A stretch of DNA of 64,000 nt from Luzula sylvatica. Its lineage: Eukaryota; Streptophyta; Magnoliopsida; Poales; Juncaceae. Position numbers and translations under genes: made by a program. Below, piece by piece: positions 36,771-50,440 of this stretch (positions are counted from its first letter, which is position 1; each line of letters opens with the position of its first letter). The notes beneath the pieces were generated by a model, which saw only the letters and a program-made list of their open reading frames with translations, made no database searches and was not told the DNA's origin. The DNA lies in the NCBI GenBank assembly GCA_946800325.1, contig OX326958.1, positions 25,832,914 to 25,896,913 on the forward strand. Direction: 5' to 3'.

Positions 36771-37910
36771 CTTTTCTCAATTCTGGCTTGTGTTGGCAGA
36801 GCGAAAGATAGCGAGAGAGAGAGAGAGAGAGAGTGATTGGGGAAGAAGCAAAGGTGGATGAGGCGCCAATTTCCGTCCGCAAATGGCTTGCTTGGTTATT
36901 ATCTGCGGCTGGATCCTCTCTGTTGTCTTAAAATGGAGACATCCAGTTTCACCTACCAATGTGGCTCTTTTTTTAATTGAAATAGATAAAAGATTTTTGT
37001 CCAACATACATTGTTTGTTCATACTCAACTATGATTTTTTGTTGAATACACTGAATTAGTGAATTATTTGCTCATTGGTGCCTACATATTAATTTCAATT
37101 TGCACGAATATTTCAAAAATCAAGAGTATCGATGTATGGTATTCAAACACTATATTCGATACTGATATATGTATGATATTCATTCGATAATTTCATGTGA
37201 TGTATCTGAATATTTTACTTCAAAATAATAAAAAAATATTTCTCAAATACTTCATGAAATATTTGTCGGATAAAAAATCAAATATATTAAATTGAAAAAT
37301 TGAAAATTGAAATTGAAATATAATCTCGTGACTGTAAATATAAGGTGATTTAAACAAGAACTTAACATATGCTTTCATTTACATTATTTAAAGAAAATAT
37401 AATTACACTCAAAATATAAAATGATATTTATTGTTCGAAATAGCATACAAAATTTTGAAGAAAAAAATTAATCATTTGAAAAAAAACAAATAAATTACAT
37501 ATTGTGATTTGTGAGAAATTGTGAGTTCAAATCTCATCAACATTAATGGATGGAAGACAAACGAAATTTCTTTATTTATTCTAAAAAAACAAATAAACCT
37601 ATTGCAACCTTATTTATAATTTAAAATTTAAAATACTTTTTAAATTTAACTGATAATTTATAATGAAAATATATCTATTATGAAAGTGAATGTATTATTA
37701 GTGGTGGTGTTATGTGTTGTGTGTTATGTATTATGAATTGATGTTGTGTGTTGTGTGAATGGTGTTGTGTGTTATGTGTTATGTATGAATGTATGATAAG
37801 GGGAGTTGTGTGTTATGTATGTAGGGATGATGTAGCTTATAAATAACCCCCCTTTGTAACGAGATGAAGTAGAATCTAATGAAAGAGAAATGAAAACATT
37901 CATTCTCTCA
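36771..37910 (-). promoter_or_regulatory. Epimerase promoter region and intergenic DNA
   Basis: A GA tract (36813-36833, CT on the gene strand) lies 43-63 bases before the start and probably marks the 5' UTR. On the gene strand a GATAAT word, an I-box-like motif common in light-regulated genes, occurs at about 36898-36903. Farther right is AT-rich DNA. Between about 37695 and 37810 there is a cryptic TGTGTTATGTGTTGTG-type repeat. No gene is seen. Confidence 0.4.
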
Positions 37911-38066
37911 GAGTAATGATAGGGACCAAGAATTGCCCACACCTGCCACGTGGCAGCTGTCCATTGGCTGCATTAAAGTTGTGCAAAAGATGCAGCCAAT
38001 GAGCAGCTGTCACATGACAGGTGTGGGCAATTCTTGGTCCCTAATTCGTGGTCCCTATCATTACTC
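37911..38066. mobile_element. MITE with GAGTAATGATAG ends, copy 1
   Basis: The ends GAGTAATGATAGGGACCA and its inverse bound 156 bases that fold into a near-complete hairpin (the arms include AAGAATTGCCCACACCTG). The flanks carry a perfect 9-bp duplication ATTCTCTCA (37902-37910 and 38067-38075). Near the right end a 14-15-base piece is repeated ('TGGTCCCTAATTCG', 'TGGTCCCTATCATT'). Its ends match the element at 56893-57044. Confidence 0.9.
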
Positions 38067-39908
38067 ATTCTCTCATCCCTTCTTTCTTTCATGAATATTG
38101 TCTCTCATGGTGAGTGTTGATTCTTCTCTTTATCTTGAGTCTTACTTCTTAAGTTTAAGTTTGTGTTTCTTCTACGACAATATCAACATATATTACATAA
38201 CTCGTCTCTATTTAGTTTGAAATGGCGAAGAAGGAGGCATTATCTGCTTCGACCCAAGCAAAAAAAGAATGGGCCGTAAGAAACAATCTACCTGATCTGG
38301 TCCTCATGCTGAGCTCATTTATTATTGATTTTCTTTTTTTTCAAAAAAATCCCTAACTTTTCTCGATATTTTTAAAAAGTTATATAGAAACTAAACTTAT
38401 CGTGAATAGATGAAAAGTATTTTTTTTTATAAATATACCTAATATTTTTCATATTTAATTTTATTAAATCTCCTTACATTACATTTTTTAAATGACCTTA
38501 TAAATTTGAAACAATAACGAACATATAATTACATAATAAACAATTAAAGTATATATAGCTAATGTAATCATTAATATATAACCAACACAATAATGAATGT
38601 ATTATAAATCACATACAAATACATAATTAACATAATAATGAAAAAACTTGTTAAAACAATAGATTCATATACACAATACAATAATCGACATATTATATGT
38701 TAATTTTCGCTAATTACCTATTAACTCTATGTTATTTTTCTAATTATTACGTTAGATATGTATTAAAAGCCTGTTACCTATATAATATACACTGCGTTAA
38801 TTATATACTAATTATTATATCAAACATTTGTAAGAATTTTCAAAGTACAAGGTTTCGACGATCATATGGAGTTATTCCAGGATCTAATTTCAAATATATT
38901 TTGAATAATTATTAATTAATAAGTATTTAAGATAAGATTTCAATTGTATTTATCGATTAGTGTTATGTTAAATCGAATTTTTTTGTTGTTCGTTTAAAGA
39001 ATTTTTTTTTTTCTAAAAAGTGAATTTTATGAACCATCGATTAAAAAATTTAACTTTTTATAAAATCAGTGTTGCTACGTCTATCGAACTATTTTACAAA
39101 GATAACACCAAATGACATGCGTACATTTATTTATTAAATTATTAGTTGAATATATTTGGGATCCACCGTATATATTTCATTTTCGTTCCATATTAAGCAT
39201 GTCGGTATCATTTATGTGGTCTACTTCTGTGGCTCGATACTTTTTGTTTATTAAATAACCAAAATATCTTAAACGTGTACCATAAGATTCTCCATCGTTT
39301 TATTATATTACCGTAACACTACGTGAAAAAAATAATAAAATTTCTAGTAAATATAATAAAAATCTCAAAATAATAAAATATCTAGTAAATATAATTTATG
39401 TTATGGCGCCTTATGTTATTAACACCAATTTTTTTTATCTAGTGCGTAACCTTTTTAGATGTGATATTCCACCACATTTCGTCAAATTAAAAGAAAAAAC
39501 ATTAAAAAAAATCATAGTATCATGTTGTTTTCATAGTTTCCTGAATACAAAGTTCTATATATTTGCTTGTTGTAATTGATACAAAAATGTGTAAATAATT
39601 TATAATTCAGATAATATGCATGACATAAATATATGACATATGGAGGATTAACAACTAATTTTCTTCTTAATTAACGCAAATATACCCTATCAACATTTAA
39701 TACATATTAATTATTATCTGTTAATCAGTATGTACCTTAATTCTATAATAATTTAGTTGTTAACGTCAATGTGTGGGAGAATCTGGAAACATAATAAAAG
39801 AAAATTACCCATTTGTGAACTAAATAAGCATAAATTAGAATTAAATAACACAAAATTCATGTAAATTCACAAAAAAAGTGTATAATATTGAATTCACGAG
39901 TCTATCGA
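38067..39908. other. AT-rich intergenic DNA
   Basis: No gene is seen. A fragment at about 38330-38390 ('CAAAAAAATCCCTAACTTTT') resembles the ends of the MULE-type MITEs, but no matching second end was found. The right end next to 39908 is the 3' flank of the inhibitor gene. Confidence 0.5.
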
Positions 39909-40511
39909 TTAATTAACAAGTCCATTAACCAGTGCAAGAGCATTACTAGTGAATTGCTTGACCTTATTGACCCTCCTGCACACCTCCGTTCCAACTTCTC
40001 CAGTACTCCCACCACCAAATCCGTCTATACACGTGTCCTCATTCGTAATCGCCGCGCTCAGCCACGTCTGAGCATTCGATATCCTCCATGTCACCTCTGG
40101 CCCCACCATCGCCTCCAATCCGACCATCTCCTTCTGCGACTTCTTAACCAGATCAATTGCTTCGCTTAAAACCCCACTACAGTCTTTAAGCGCTGCTACG
40201 TTCTGATGGCCTCCGTAAGAATCGGATTCGGTGACGGCCCGGTGGTGAAGGGCGGCAATGCGGGCGGACACGGGTTTTAGATTGATGAGTGTTGAATTGA
40301 TGGCGAACCGGACGAGCTGAACCGGGTTTCCTTGGACTCGGCTCGCGTAGGGAGAGAGGGTGGCGTAACAAAGACGGGCATAGAGAGTGTGCGAGCAACA
40401 CGTTCGAATATAGGACGTAGAATTGCTCGGGGCCGGCGGAATTTGCAGTGCGTTGTATCTGGGGATGAGCATAGAGGTAAGGATGAAGAAGAAGAGAGGA
40501 CAGGAGGCCAT
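39909..40511 (-). CDS. Invertase/pectin methylesterase inhibitor family protein
   Basis: A single exon encodes 200 residues, the usual size of the family. Residues 1 to about 21 are a signal peptide, so the product should act in the apoplast. The PMEI fold is marked by the conserved Cys spacing: Cys39 and Cys48 form the first hairpin disulfide, and Cys111 and Cys161 the second. Extra Cys at 38 and 178 are also present. The Ser/Ala-rich four-helix bundle pattern is visible, including NVAALKDC and the TWRISNAQTWLSAAIT region. These proteins bind pectin methylesterases or acid invertases in the cell wall and block them. Sequence alone does not say which target applies; the WLSAA segment and overall pattern favour the methylesterase inhibitor side. 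There is no intron and no break. Confidence 0.95.
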   Translation of the reverse strand: MASCPLFFFILTSMLIPRYNALQIPPAPSNSTSYIRTCCSHTLYARLCYATLSPYASRVQGNPVQLVRFAINSTLINLKPVSARIAALHHRAVTESDSYGGHQNVAALKDCSGVLSEAIDLVKKSQKEMVGLEAMVGPEVTWRISNAQTWLSAAITNEDTCIDGFGGGSTGEVGTEVCRRVNKVKQFTSNALALVNGLVN

Positions 40512-40562
40512 TTGTGGGATTTTGTTTATTTGTTGGTTTTTTTTGGTTGGAGATTTGGTTAC

Positions 40563-40569
40563 ATATATA
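40563..40569 (-). promoter_or_regulatory. TATA box of the inhibitor gene
   Basis: On the gene strand CACTATATATGTAAC places TATATAT about 52 bases before the ATG. This implies a short leader of roughly 20-25 bases. Confidence 0.5.
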
Positions 40570-40629
40570 GTGGCGTTTAAATTGAGGATTGTGATGATTT
40601 TGTTTTGGAGCCATTACATAGGTCGAGTT

Positions 40630-41849
40630 TGCAATGGGTCATTTTGAATTCATATTAATTGTATTGTAAGTCATGTTTTACTAAAATCCTAAAATTGTTA
40701 TAATTGGTTTTTAACGTGGTCCCGGAAAATAATTTAAATACAAGCGATACAAACTAAGACTCGTGACAAATCGTATTGATTATGTCAGGTTAAAAAAAAT
40801 TTATTAGCACATAGGTTGTGTTGTTTTGGAAATAGAAGAAACATGAGTACCTCACACATAAATAATTTACTTATGTAATAATACTTACAATAGATTTTTA
40901 TACTCCCGGTGAAATATTAAAACGATTTTCATTATTTTACGTAATTAAAATAATTACAATAAATAAAATTTGATCCCACTAAATTGATTATATTAATATT
41001 TAATACTCATGAACTAAAAAAGGAACTTCAAGTAAGAACCAAACAAATGACAAGAATTCAAAATTACTTTCGTATGCACAAAATAGAATTGTTTAGATAA
41101 AATTGACATGTTTTCAGAATGCACATGAATTAAGATTTACAAAATCAAAATTAGAAAAATTTCATCATATTTGTACTTCTAGTTTCTCTTATAGTTTGGA
41201 GAAAATAGTCAAAACTTATCGAATTTGTTATAGATTCAACAAAAAAATATTATTAGAAGATGCCTTCTTATCAACATTCAAAAGAAGAAGAATGATAAAT
41301 CAATGAGCTTTGTTAACATATTCTCGGAATGGAATTATGTAACATTCATGGAGATTTGGAGCAAAATTTATGTATTGAACTTTTCGTATTGGTAAGAACT
41401 AGAGATTTAGAAAACCAGTTATTCAAAAATAGAAAGTAAAAAATTAATGAAATTATTTGGCCAATTTTTATTTTTTTCATAATTATGACCTATTGATTGA
41501 TATAAAAGTGGAAAGCGAAATCAATATAATTCAAAATATTACTTTTTCTTCAATAAATTTATGATCAATGATGTAATAATCTCGGATCTTCCTATGAAAA
41601 TATATCATTATAGCTGATATATATGAGATTTTTCATTTTTTGGGACTCTCAGTCCAAGCTTAGCTCGTTAAGATCCTTGGATCGATCCTGATAGTTACAT
41701 CATTTTGTAATATTGTAAAACTCATATTGATTTCATTGAAAATATATCATTATTTTTTTTATTGCAGAAGAGCCAATAATGAAGGAATACACAACAGCAA
41801 CCCAGTACATAATGTGATGTGAGGTAAGGGCCATAAATCATGTGAAAAA
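40630..41849. other. AT-rich intergenic DNA
   Basis: No gene is seen. The open frames at 41103-41306 (plus) and 41722-41904 (minus) have no recognisable domain, and the latter runs into the TIR element. Confidence 0.5.
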
Positions 41850-42616
41850 GGGAAATATACTTGCCACCCTCAAACTCATCCAAACATTCTTGATGAGTGA
41901 ACAAAAAATAGTTAGATGGATTAATTAGGTTTCTAATTGACTCTATTAAATATTAATTGACACGTATATAATTTATAATATGGCAATATTAATACATGTT
42001 AATTGACGAGTCAATTTAACTAAACGATCAATTAATAATACTAATCAACCTGCTTATCATTTCATCGTCACCTTTAGGGGTGGGCATTCGGTTGAACCGA
42101 ACCGAACCGAACCGATTAAGACCAAACCGAATCAAACCGAACCGAACTAGATTCAAACCGAACCGAATAAAATTTGAACCGATTTAAAACCGAACCGATT
42201 AAACCGAATTTCTTATTCGATTTGTTCGGTTGAACCGAATAAGAAGTTTTATAATGATAAAATTCAAATTATATTTAGCAAAAAAAATATAAAAACAAAT
42301 CATATAAAATATAATTATATTATTTATAATTTTACAATATGAAATATTAATTTTTTTAAATATACATAATAAAAACATGAAAAATAATACTAATACGGTC
42401 GGTTCGGTTTAATCGGTTTTAAAAATACCAAAACCGAACCGAACCGAATAAACCGAATAATATCAATTTTTGAACCGAACCGAACCGAATGAACCGATTA
42501 AACCGAATTCGACCGGTTCGGTTCGATTCCCAAATAAACCAAACCATTTGCCCACCCCTAATCACCTTATCAAGGTTGCTTTTTTAAGTTTGTGGGGCTG
42601 AATATATAAAACCCCC
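41850..42616. mobile_element. TIR element hosting a nested hAT-like MITE
   Basis: The left end GGGAAATATACTTGCCACCC and the inverted right end (GGGGGTTTTATATATTCAGC) are related. They are flanked by GTGAAAAA at 41842-41849 and 42617-42624, and the ninth base differs (T/C). Without the nested element (42075-42560) it is about 280 bp long. Similar sequence recurs at about 3100, 3760, 14090, 43090 and 49640, so it belongs to a dispersed family. The 8-9 bp duplication and G-rich ends suggest a Mutator-like origin. Confidence 0.7.
42075..42560. mobile_element. hAT-like MITE rich in AACCGAA, copy 2 (inverted, nested)
   Basis: The ends are TAGGGGTGGGCA and TGCCCACCCCTA, perfectly inverted. The flanks GTCACCTT (42067-42074) and ATCACCTT (42561-42568) agree at 7 of 8. 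It aligns over its length with 34192-34651 in reverse orientation. It is nested in the 41850-42616 repeat, whose unoccupied relative at about 14294 reads GTCACCTCATCAAG. Confidence 0.9.
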
Positions 42617-43378
42617 GTGAAAAATGTGGGGAGCATGGTCCCTTGTTTCTGTTTGTGCGTGAGTGGATCAGTCATTGAGGCTTATCATCTGAATTCCGGT
42701 CATTTTTTTGTTTGCAAGTGCCACAATGCGAGGCTGCCAGCTATTCTCTAGATTTTATTAACGTATCAACTTTGTAAATCACCCTTATTTTTCACATTTC
42801 AAAAGAGTGCAAGGGATTAACAAGACCCATGAATCACGATAGGGGAAAAGTAAAGGGAAAAATTGGGGCAAAGTGCAAGGAAATGGGAATCGGTGGAAGC
42901 TTGCGTGGAAGGAAAACGGTTGTGGGGTGGGCACAATTTAACTAACTGTTAATGGGCCGATGGCGTATTCTTATTACTAAGATAATAACCTCGCACTAAT
43001 CGTTTAAATTATATTTTTTGTTTCTATAAAAAATGGGACTAACATACATTAACGAATAATTTTTAGATGCTTTTTTGTTACCAAATGATGACACGTATAC
43101 TTGTATTATTGATTAGCACTCAAATTAATATTTAGATGAATTGATTTAATTAAATGGTCTAATTAATTCAATTAACCGCTCTCGATTGACGCATCAAAGA
43201 TATTTTTTCTTGTTCCCGAGGTACAGTATATTTACCCTATTGTCATGATGATATATTGAGGTTTAAAATATTTTTCAAAAAAATATATACAGAAGTAAAA
43301 TACCATATAATATCCCGCGCTTCGACAGGATTCAAAACTACTTAATATCATGTATTTCTTTTAATTATAGTTTTGTTA
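42617..43378. other. Intergenic DNA
   Basis: No gene is seen. A worn copy of the 41850-family repeat lies at about 43090-43245. At about 43315-43333 'CCCGCGCTTCGACAGG' looks like a Helitron hairpin remnant without a CTRR end. Confidence 0.45.
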
Positions 43379-43400
43379 ATATATATATATATATATATAT

Positions 43401-43440
<40 letters not shown>
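43379..43440. repeat. TA then GA microsatellite
   Basis: About 12 TA units run directly into about 18 GA units, ending where the inverted repeat of the composite element begins. Confidence 0.95.
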
Positions 43441-43443
<3 letters not shown>

Positions 43444-43784
43444 GCTAACTAGAATTCACAAAAAAAATCCATAAAAAGAATCCAAGAATTAAAAAATAAC
43501 ACAACAACACACGGAGGGGCTATTTTATAAATTTACAAGCGCGAGGGACCAAAATTAAATAAAGACAATAACGGAGGGGCCTTTGCCTAATTATCCAAGC
43601 GTTCAGACTTCTCTCTTCATTCTCTCCCGCGGCCTTCTTCTTCTAAACCCTAGGCGATTTGGACGCGATTCTGAGGCGAACTCCGCGACGATTTGGGCGC
43701 GATTTTCCGGCGATTTCTTCTAAACCCTAGGCGATTTCTTCTCCTATTTTCTCTTCATTCTCTCCCGCGACCTTCTTCTTCTAA

Positions 43785-44311
43785 TTGGAGTCTATCAAAT
43801 ATCCTAAGGCTGAGCAAGCTCCGATCAATCTCTGTACTGCCTTCTTTCGTTTGCCCTACTGGTGATTGAGGATTTTGATGGAGCTTATGGGTCTATAGAA
43901 GGTTGATTTTTTTCAATAGTGTATCCAGAGCAAACGTTTCATATCATTTCAGAAAATAACATTTTTTTGTTCATTTGTGCTACTGCCTTCTGAAAATTGC
44001 AGCAAGTTCGCAATCAATCAAGAAAGCAAGAAAATTGATGAACTGAACCCTGTGATTCGTGAAGACTTGCCCTGTGAATCCACTTGGAAGATTTTTCAGG
44101 TATTAAAAATTAAAATAATAATGAGGGCATGTTTGAAAATATTCCATACAAAGGGAGTAAATAAACATGAATGTTTTTGATTATTACAGCACGAAACTAA
44201 GGAGAGAGAATCTGTGATTGTCAAAATCGGTGAAAGACGGTACGACTGGTACGATCATCGTACTCACCACATCATACGCTCAGCGTACCATGCTCGCATA
44301 TTAGGGTTGTA
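43785..44311 (+). pseudogene. Gene-like fragment with spliceable frame inside the TIR element
   Basis: A frame continues across two plausible GT-AG introns. An exon ends at about 43861 before GTGATTGAG. A middle exon runs 44003-44099 (after TTGCAG, before GTATTAAAA). A last exon runs from 44190 (after TTATTACAG) to a TAA at 44309-44311. Each join keeps frame. The last two exons encode hydrophilic sequence with REDLPCESTW and ERRYDWYDHR. The start is not defined, because an in-frame stop lies just upstream of the first piece. A CCCTAGGCGATT sequence duplicated at 43650 and 43725 resembles a gene leader. I do not recognise the family. It may be a captured fragment or a small real gene. Confidence 0.4.
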
Positions 44312-44795
44312 AAATTTGCAAAAGAACACCCTGTGAGTTCAATATGTCTTAAGAATATATGCTTTTTTTTGCAATTTTCATTAAAGCAGGGGCATTTTTG
44401 CAATTTCTATTTTTTTTTTTAATTTCACGTGCTAGCGGAGTTCAAAAACAAAGATCCAGCTACAGTAATAAAGTGAATGATTGCTAGAAAATCACAGAGG
44501 TGATCAAAGCAGACACTACACGAACTTTGGTTACTGTTGTAATGTTTTTTTGTAAATCTTCACTGTCAATGCATTCACATCCGTGCTTCTGTAAAATTCT
44601 ATTAGTGTAGCTTTTTTTGTAAATCATCTTTTTCTGTATGTTTTTAAGGCGAGTTGAGTTTATCAGCATGTTCGATGAATTTTGTTGGGACCTTTTGTAA
44701 TTTCTGATGTATTATGCGAAGAGCATGGCATGCGATTGATGATTAAGATTGTTTTGGAATGATACAATGATTTGCTTAATATTGTAATTTCTGAA

Positions 44796-46146
44796 TATAC
44801 CAAAATATATGATTGAATTTAGTAAAATATACGATTGAATATAGCAAAATATACGATTGCATTTAGTAAAATATACGATTGAATTTACCAAAATATACGA
44901 TTGAATTTACCAAAATATAGTTAATTATCTGATGTACATGATCATTAATATCATATAATTCCGCAAAATATATTATTGAATTTAGCAAAATATACGATTG
45001 AATATAGCAAAAATATACGATTGAATATAGCAAAATATACTATTGAATTTAGCAAAATATACGATTGAATTTATCAAAATTTAGTTAATTATCTGATGAA
45101 CATGATCATTAATTTCATATAATTCAGTAAAATATATTATTGAATTTAGCAAAATATATGATTGAATTTAGTAAAATATACGATTGAATATAGCAAAATA
45201 TACGATCGAATTTAGCAAAATATACGATTGAATTAAGCAAAATATACGATTGAATTTACCAAAATATAGTTAATTATCTGATGAACATGATAATTAATAT
45301 CATATAATTCATCAAAATATATTATTGAATTTTGCAAAATATACGATTGAATTTAACAAAATATACGATTGAATATAGTAAAATATATTATTAAATCTAG
45401 CAAAATATATGATTGAATTTAACAAAATATATGATCGAATTTAGCAAAAAATAGTTAATTACCCGATGAACATGATCATTAATTTCATCTAATTCAGCAA
45501 AATATATTATTGAATTTAGCAAAATATACGTTGGAATATAGCAAATATATATAATTAAATATAGCAAAATATACGATTGAATTTAGCAAAATATACGATT
45601 GAATTTACCAAAATATACGATTGAATTTACCAAAATATACGATTGAATATAGCAAAATATACGATTGAATTTACCAAGATATAGTTAATTATCTGATGAA
45701 CATGATCATCAATTTCATATAATTCAGCAAAATATATTATTGAATTTAGCAAAATATACGATTGAATTTAGCAAAATATACGATTGAATATAGTAAAATA
45801 TACGATTTAATTTACCAAAATATATGATTGAATTTACCAAAATATAATTAATTATCTGATGAACATGATCATTAATTTCATATAATTCAGCAAAATATAT
45901 TATTGAATTTAGTAAAATATACGATTGAATATAGCAAAAATATATGATTGAATATAGAAAAATATACGATTGAATTTAGTAAAATATACGATTGAATATA
46001 GCAAAATATATAAGATTGAATTTAGCAAAATATACAATTGAATTTACCAAAATATACGATTGAATATACCAAAATATACGATTGAATTTAGCAAAATATA
46101 CGACTTAAATATAGCACAATATTTGATTGAATTTAGCAAAATGTAT
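44796..46146. repeat. Minisatellite with higher-order structure (22-bp unit)
   Basis: About 1.35 kb consists of variants of AATATACGATTGAATTTAG plus CAA or TAA (about 22 bases). A longer block starting TAGTTAATTATCTGATGAAC and containing ATGATCATTAAT interrupts it six times. These blocks start near 44920, 45083, 45267, 45451, 45682 and 45847, so spacing varies between roughly 160 and 230 bases. No protein frame is maintained. Confidence 0.92.
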
Positions 46147-47656
46147 ATTAACATATCAAAGTACATAATCCATATCTAAAAGAACATGTCATTCAATTAA
46201 AAACTTTAAAAGATAACCAAATAAATTTATATATTACATTCATGCACCAAATAACAATGGAACAAACTAAAACCAAATTAAAACCATATACTACACCGAT
46301 CATACACACATTAACCTGCTAGATTACTGAATTCTAATCTAATATCATACAATTTAACCATTTCTAATTACGACTTTAAATATACCAAATTCTACTATTT
46401 TCTTCTATCGGCGATTTCTGCCAGCGAGTTGCGAATGGAAACGAGGTCGAGTTGCTAAATGGCAGCGCCGTGCCTTTTCCAGGTCCGGCTTGGTGCATCC
46501 TCGTCGCGTTTGGTGGTGGACCCTGCATGCACAGCTCGGTTCGTGAGTTCTCTCTTTTTTTCTCTTGCAATTTCTCTTTGAGCATAAAAATGAGCAAAAA
46601 TATCAATTTCAGCACAAATTGATCATAAATTCAGCAAAAAGTCTTAATTCTACACAAGTTCAGCAATAATTTCATTATAAGTCAGAAAATACCAGATTGT
46701 GAAGAAGGCAAATGAGCCCTATTGCCAGATTACTCGCCCACGACGTTTTACTGAATCCAAATGCCCAAATTAGGGTTCCAATTTACGAGTTCTAAAGCGT
46801 CTTGGATCAAAATGTCGTTTACTGAATTAGAATGTCTTTTTACGAGTTCGAAATTAGGGTTTCAATCAAGCTCGCATCAGAATGTTGTTTCACCAAATCA
46901 TGTGTCCTGGATCTTGGTTTTAGGCGAATACGAAGAGTTTTTGGATCGTATCATGTGTCCTGTCCAAAACTTTCATGTAAGGAATTAGAGCATTCCTTCT
47001 ATATAAAATTGATACATTTAAATCAACAATCAATACGTTTAATTGATGTAACGATTAAGAAAACTGAAAAAAAAAAATCGAAATCACCTTGTTTCAGTAG
47101 ATTTCAGTAATTTTGCTCCAAAATGGTGAAATTAATGGTGCATAAACATTCCTAAGCCCAAATTGACGGTTCTTCTGCATCCATGGCTCAAAGGTTGGGG
47201 TTTATCGGTGATGGAAGAAGGGGTGTCCCAAACTTGCAGCTTTCTCTCCATCGCTAAAGAGGCAGGAGAACAAACCTAGCTGCCGCTGTGAGAAAGGGGG
47301 ATATCGATTCGTACCTGATCGCCTAGCAGGTGGAAATCCTAAATCGAGAATCTTAAGTTGCAGCATCTATGTAGGGTTAGCGCATGGTCTGACGGCAGAG
47401 AGAAGGGGAAGGAGCCGAAGAGAAGGGAGAAGGAGCCGAAGAGAAGGGAGAAGGAGCCGAAGGAGAAGGGAGAAGGGAGAAGGCGAGAAGCAAAGGAAGG
47501 AAGAAGATGAGATCGGAGACTGAGAGAAGGAAGGAAGGAAGGAAGATGAGAACGTGAGAAGCAAAATGAAGTAATGAAGTTGGATAATTACGAAAATACC
47601 CCTCCGTCTCATGGATTTTTTTTATGGATTCTTTTCCTGGATTCTCCTTAGCACGC

Positions 47657-49599
<1,943 letters not shown>

Positions 49600-49800
49600 T
49601 GTGTTTAGTTGAATTGATTAATGTTTTTAATTGAATGAATTAACGAGTTAATTGACCATTTAATTTAATTGACATGTCAATTAACATGTAATAATATTAA
49701 CATTGTAAATTAATCTATAATTAAAGTATTATTAAATTCATTTTGCCACCTCATCAAGGGGGTTATGATGAGTTTGGGGGGTGGAGTATGTTTTTCCATT
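49600..49800. repeat. Copy of dispersed TIR-type repeat (family of 41850-42616)
   Basis: It contains 'GACATGTCAATTAACATGTA', 'TGCCACCTCATCAAG' and an end 'GGGGGGTGGAGTATGTTTTTCC' (in part), collinear with the copy at 14090-14353. The ends are not defined. Confidence 0.5.
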
Positions 49801-50072
49801 TCAATTTGATATTATTTATGTTTCGAAAGGATAAATAGGATATTGATAATATAAGAGGGATACATATTTTATAAAAATAAATCGATTTGTCAACGAATCA
49901 TAGTTCAGTTTATTGAGTGTTTAGTCTAGTTTGTTGAGTGTTTGACAAAAAAAATCATATATTGTGAGAGATTGTGAATTCATGTCCAATTGACATCCAC
50001 GAATGAATGACAAAAGAACTTTCTCCATTTAGTGAGAATAAATCGATTTTTCTTTCCAAATAATAATAACAA

Positions 50073-50073
<1 letters not shown>

Positions 50074-50124
<51 letters not shown>
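50074..50124. repeat. TA microsatellite
   Basis: About 25 TA units just left of the foldback element at 50135. Confidence 0.95.
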
Positions 50125-50128
<4 letters not shown>

Positions 50129-50134
50129 AATTAT

Positions 50135-50440
50135 ACTCCTCCCCCCAAATTCAACACCACTTTCACGATGGAGTAAGCATGACATCATGAAAATGGTGTT
50201 TACTCCTTCATGCCCCCAATTTGCATCCCAATCAAGCTCCAATTAATTTTTAATCCAAAATTTTGATAATTTTAATTGAAATTTAATTCATGACATCATT
50301 CATTAGTTTAATTAGAAAATAATTAATTAAAGGAAAAATTAATTGAAGAAGAGTTGGAATGTAAATTGGGGATCCATTTCACCCCACTTTCATTGGAATT
50401 TGCATCATGAAAGTGGTGTTGAAATATGGGGGAAGAGTAG
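50135..50440. mobile_element. Foldback MITE, CAACACCACTTTCA arms
   Basis: The left 'ACTCCTCCCCCCAAATTCAA' followed by CACCACTTTCA corresponds to the inverted right end 'TACTCTTCCCCCATATTTCA' followed by ACACCACTTTCATGATG. A third related piece ('CACCCCACTTTCATTGG') lies internally near 50381. The target duplication is not readable next to the TA tract. Confidence 0.6.

Noticed and set aside
40186..40614. 142-residue minus frame and several plus frames across the inhibitor gene
   Set aside because: They are shadows of the conserved, single-exon inhibitor in other frames.
44796..46146. CRISPR-like array of repeats and spacers
   Set aside because: The units are directly adjacent variants without unique spacers, and the host is a plant nuclear genome.
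46376..46615. 79-residue minus frame inside the composite element
   Set aside because: The GC-richer middle hints at captured coding DNA, but I found no family motif or splice extension, so it is not called as a gene.
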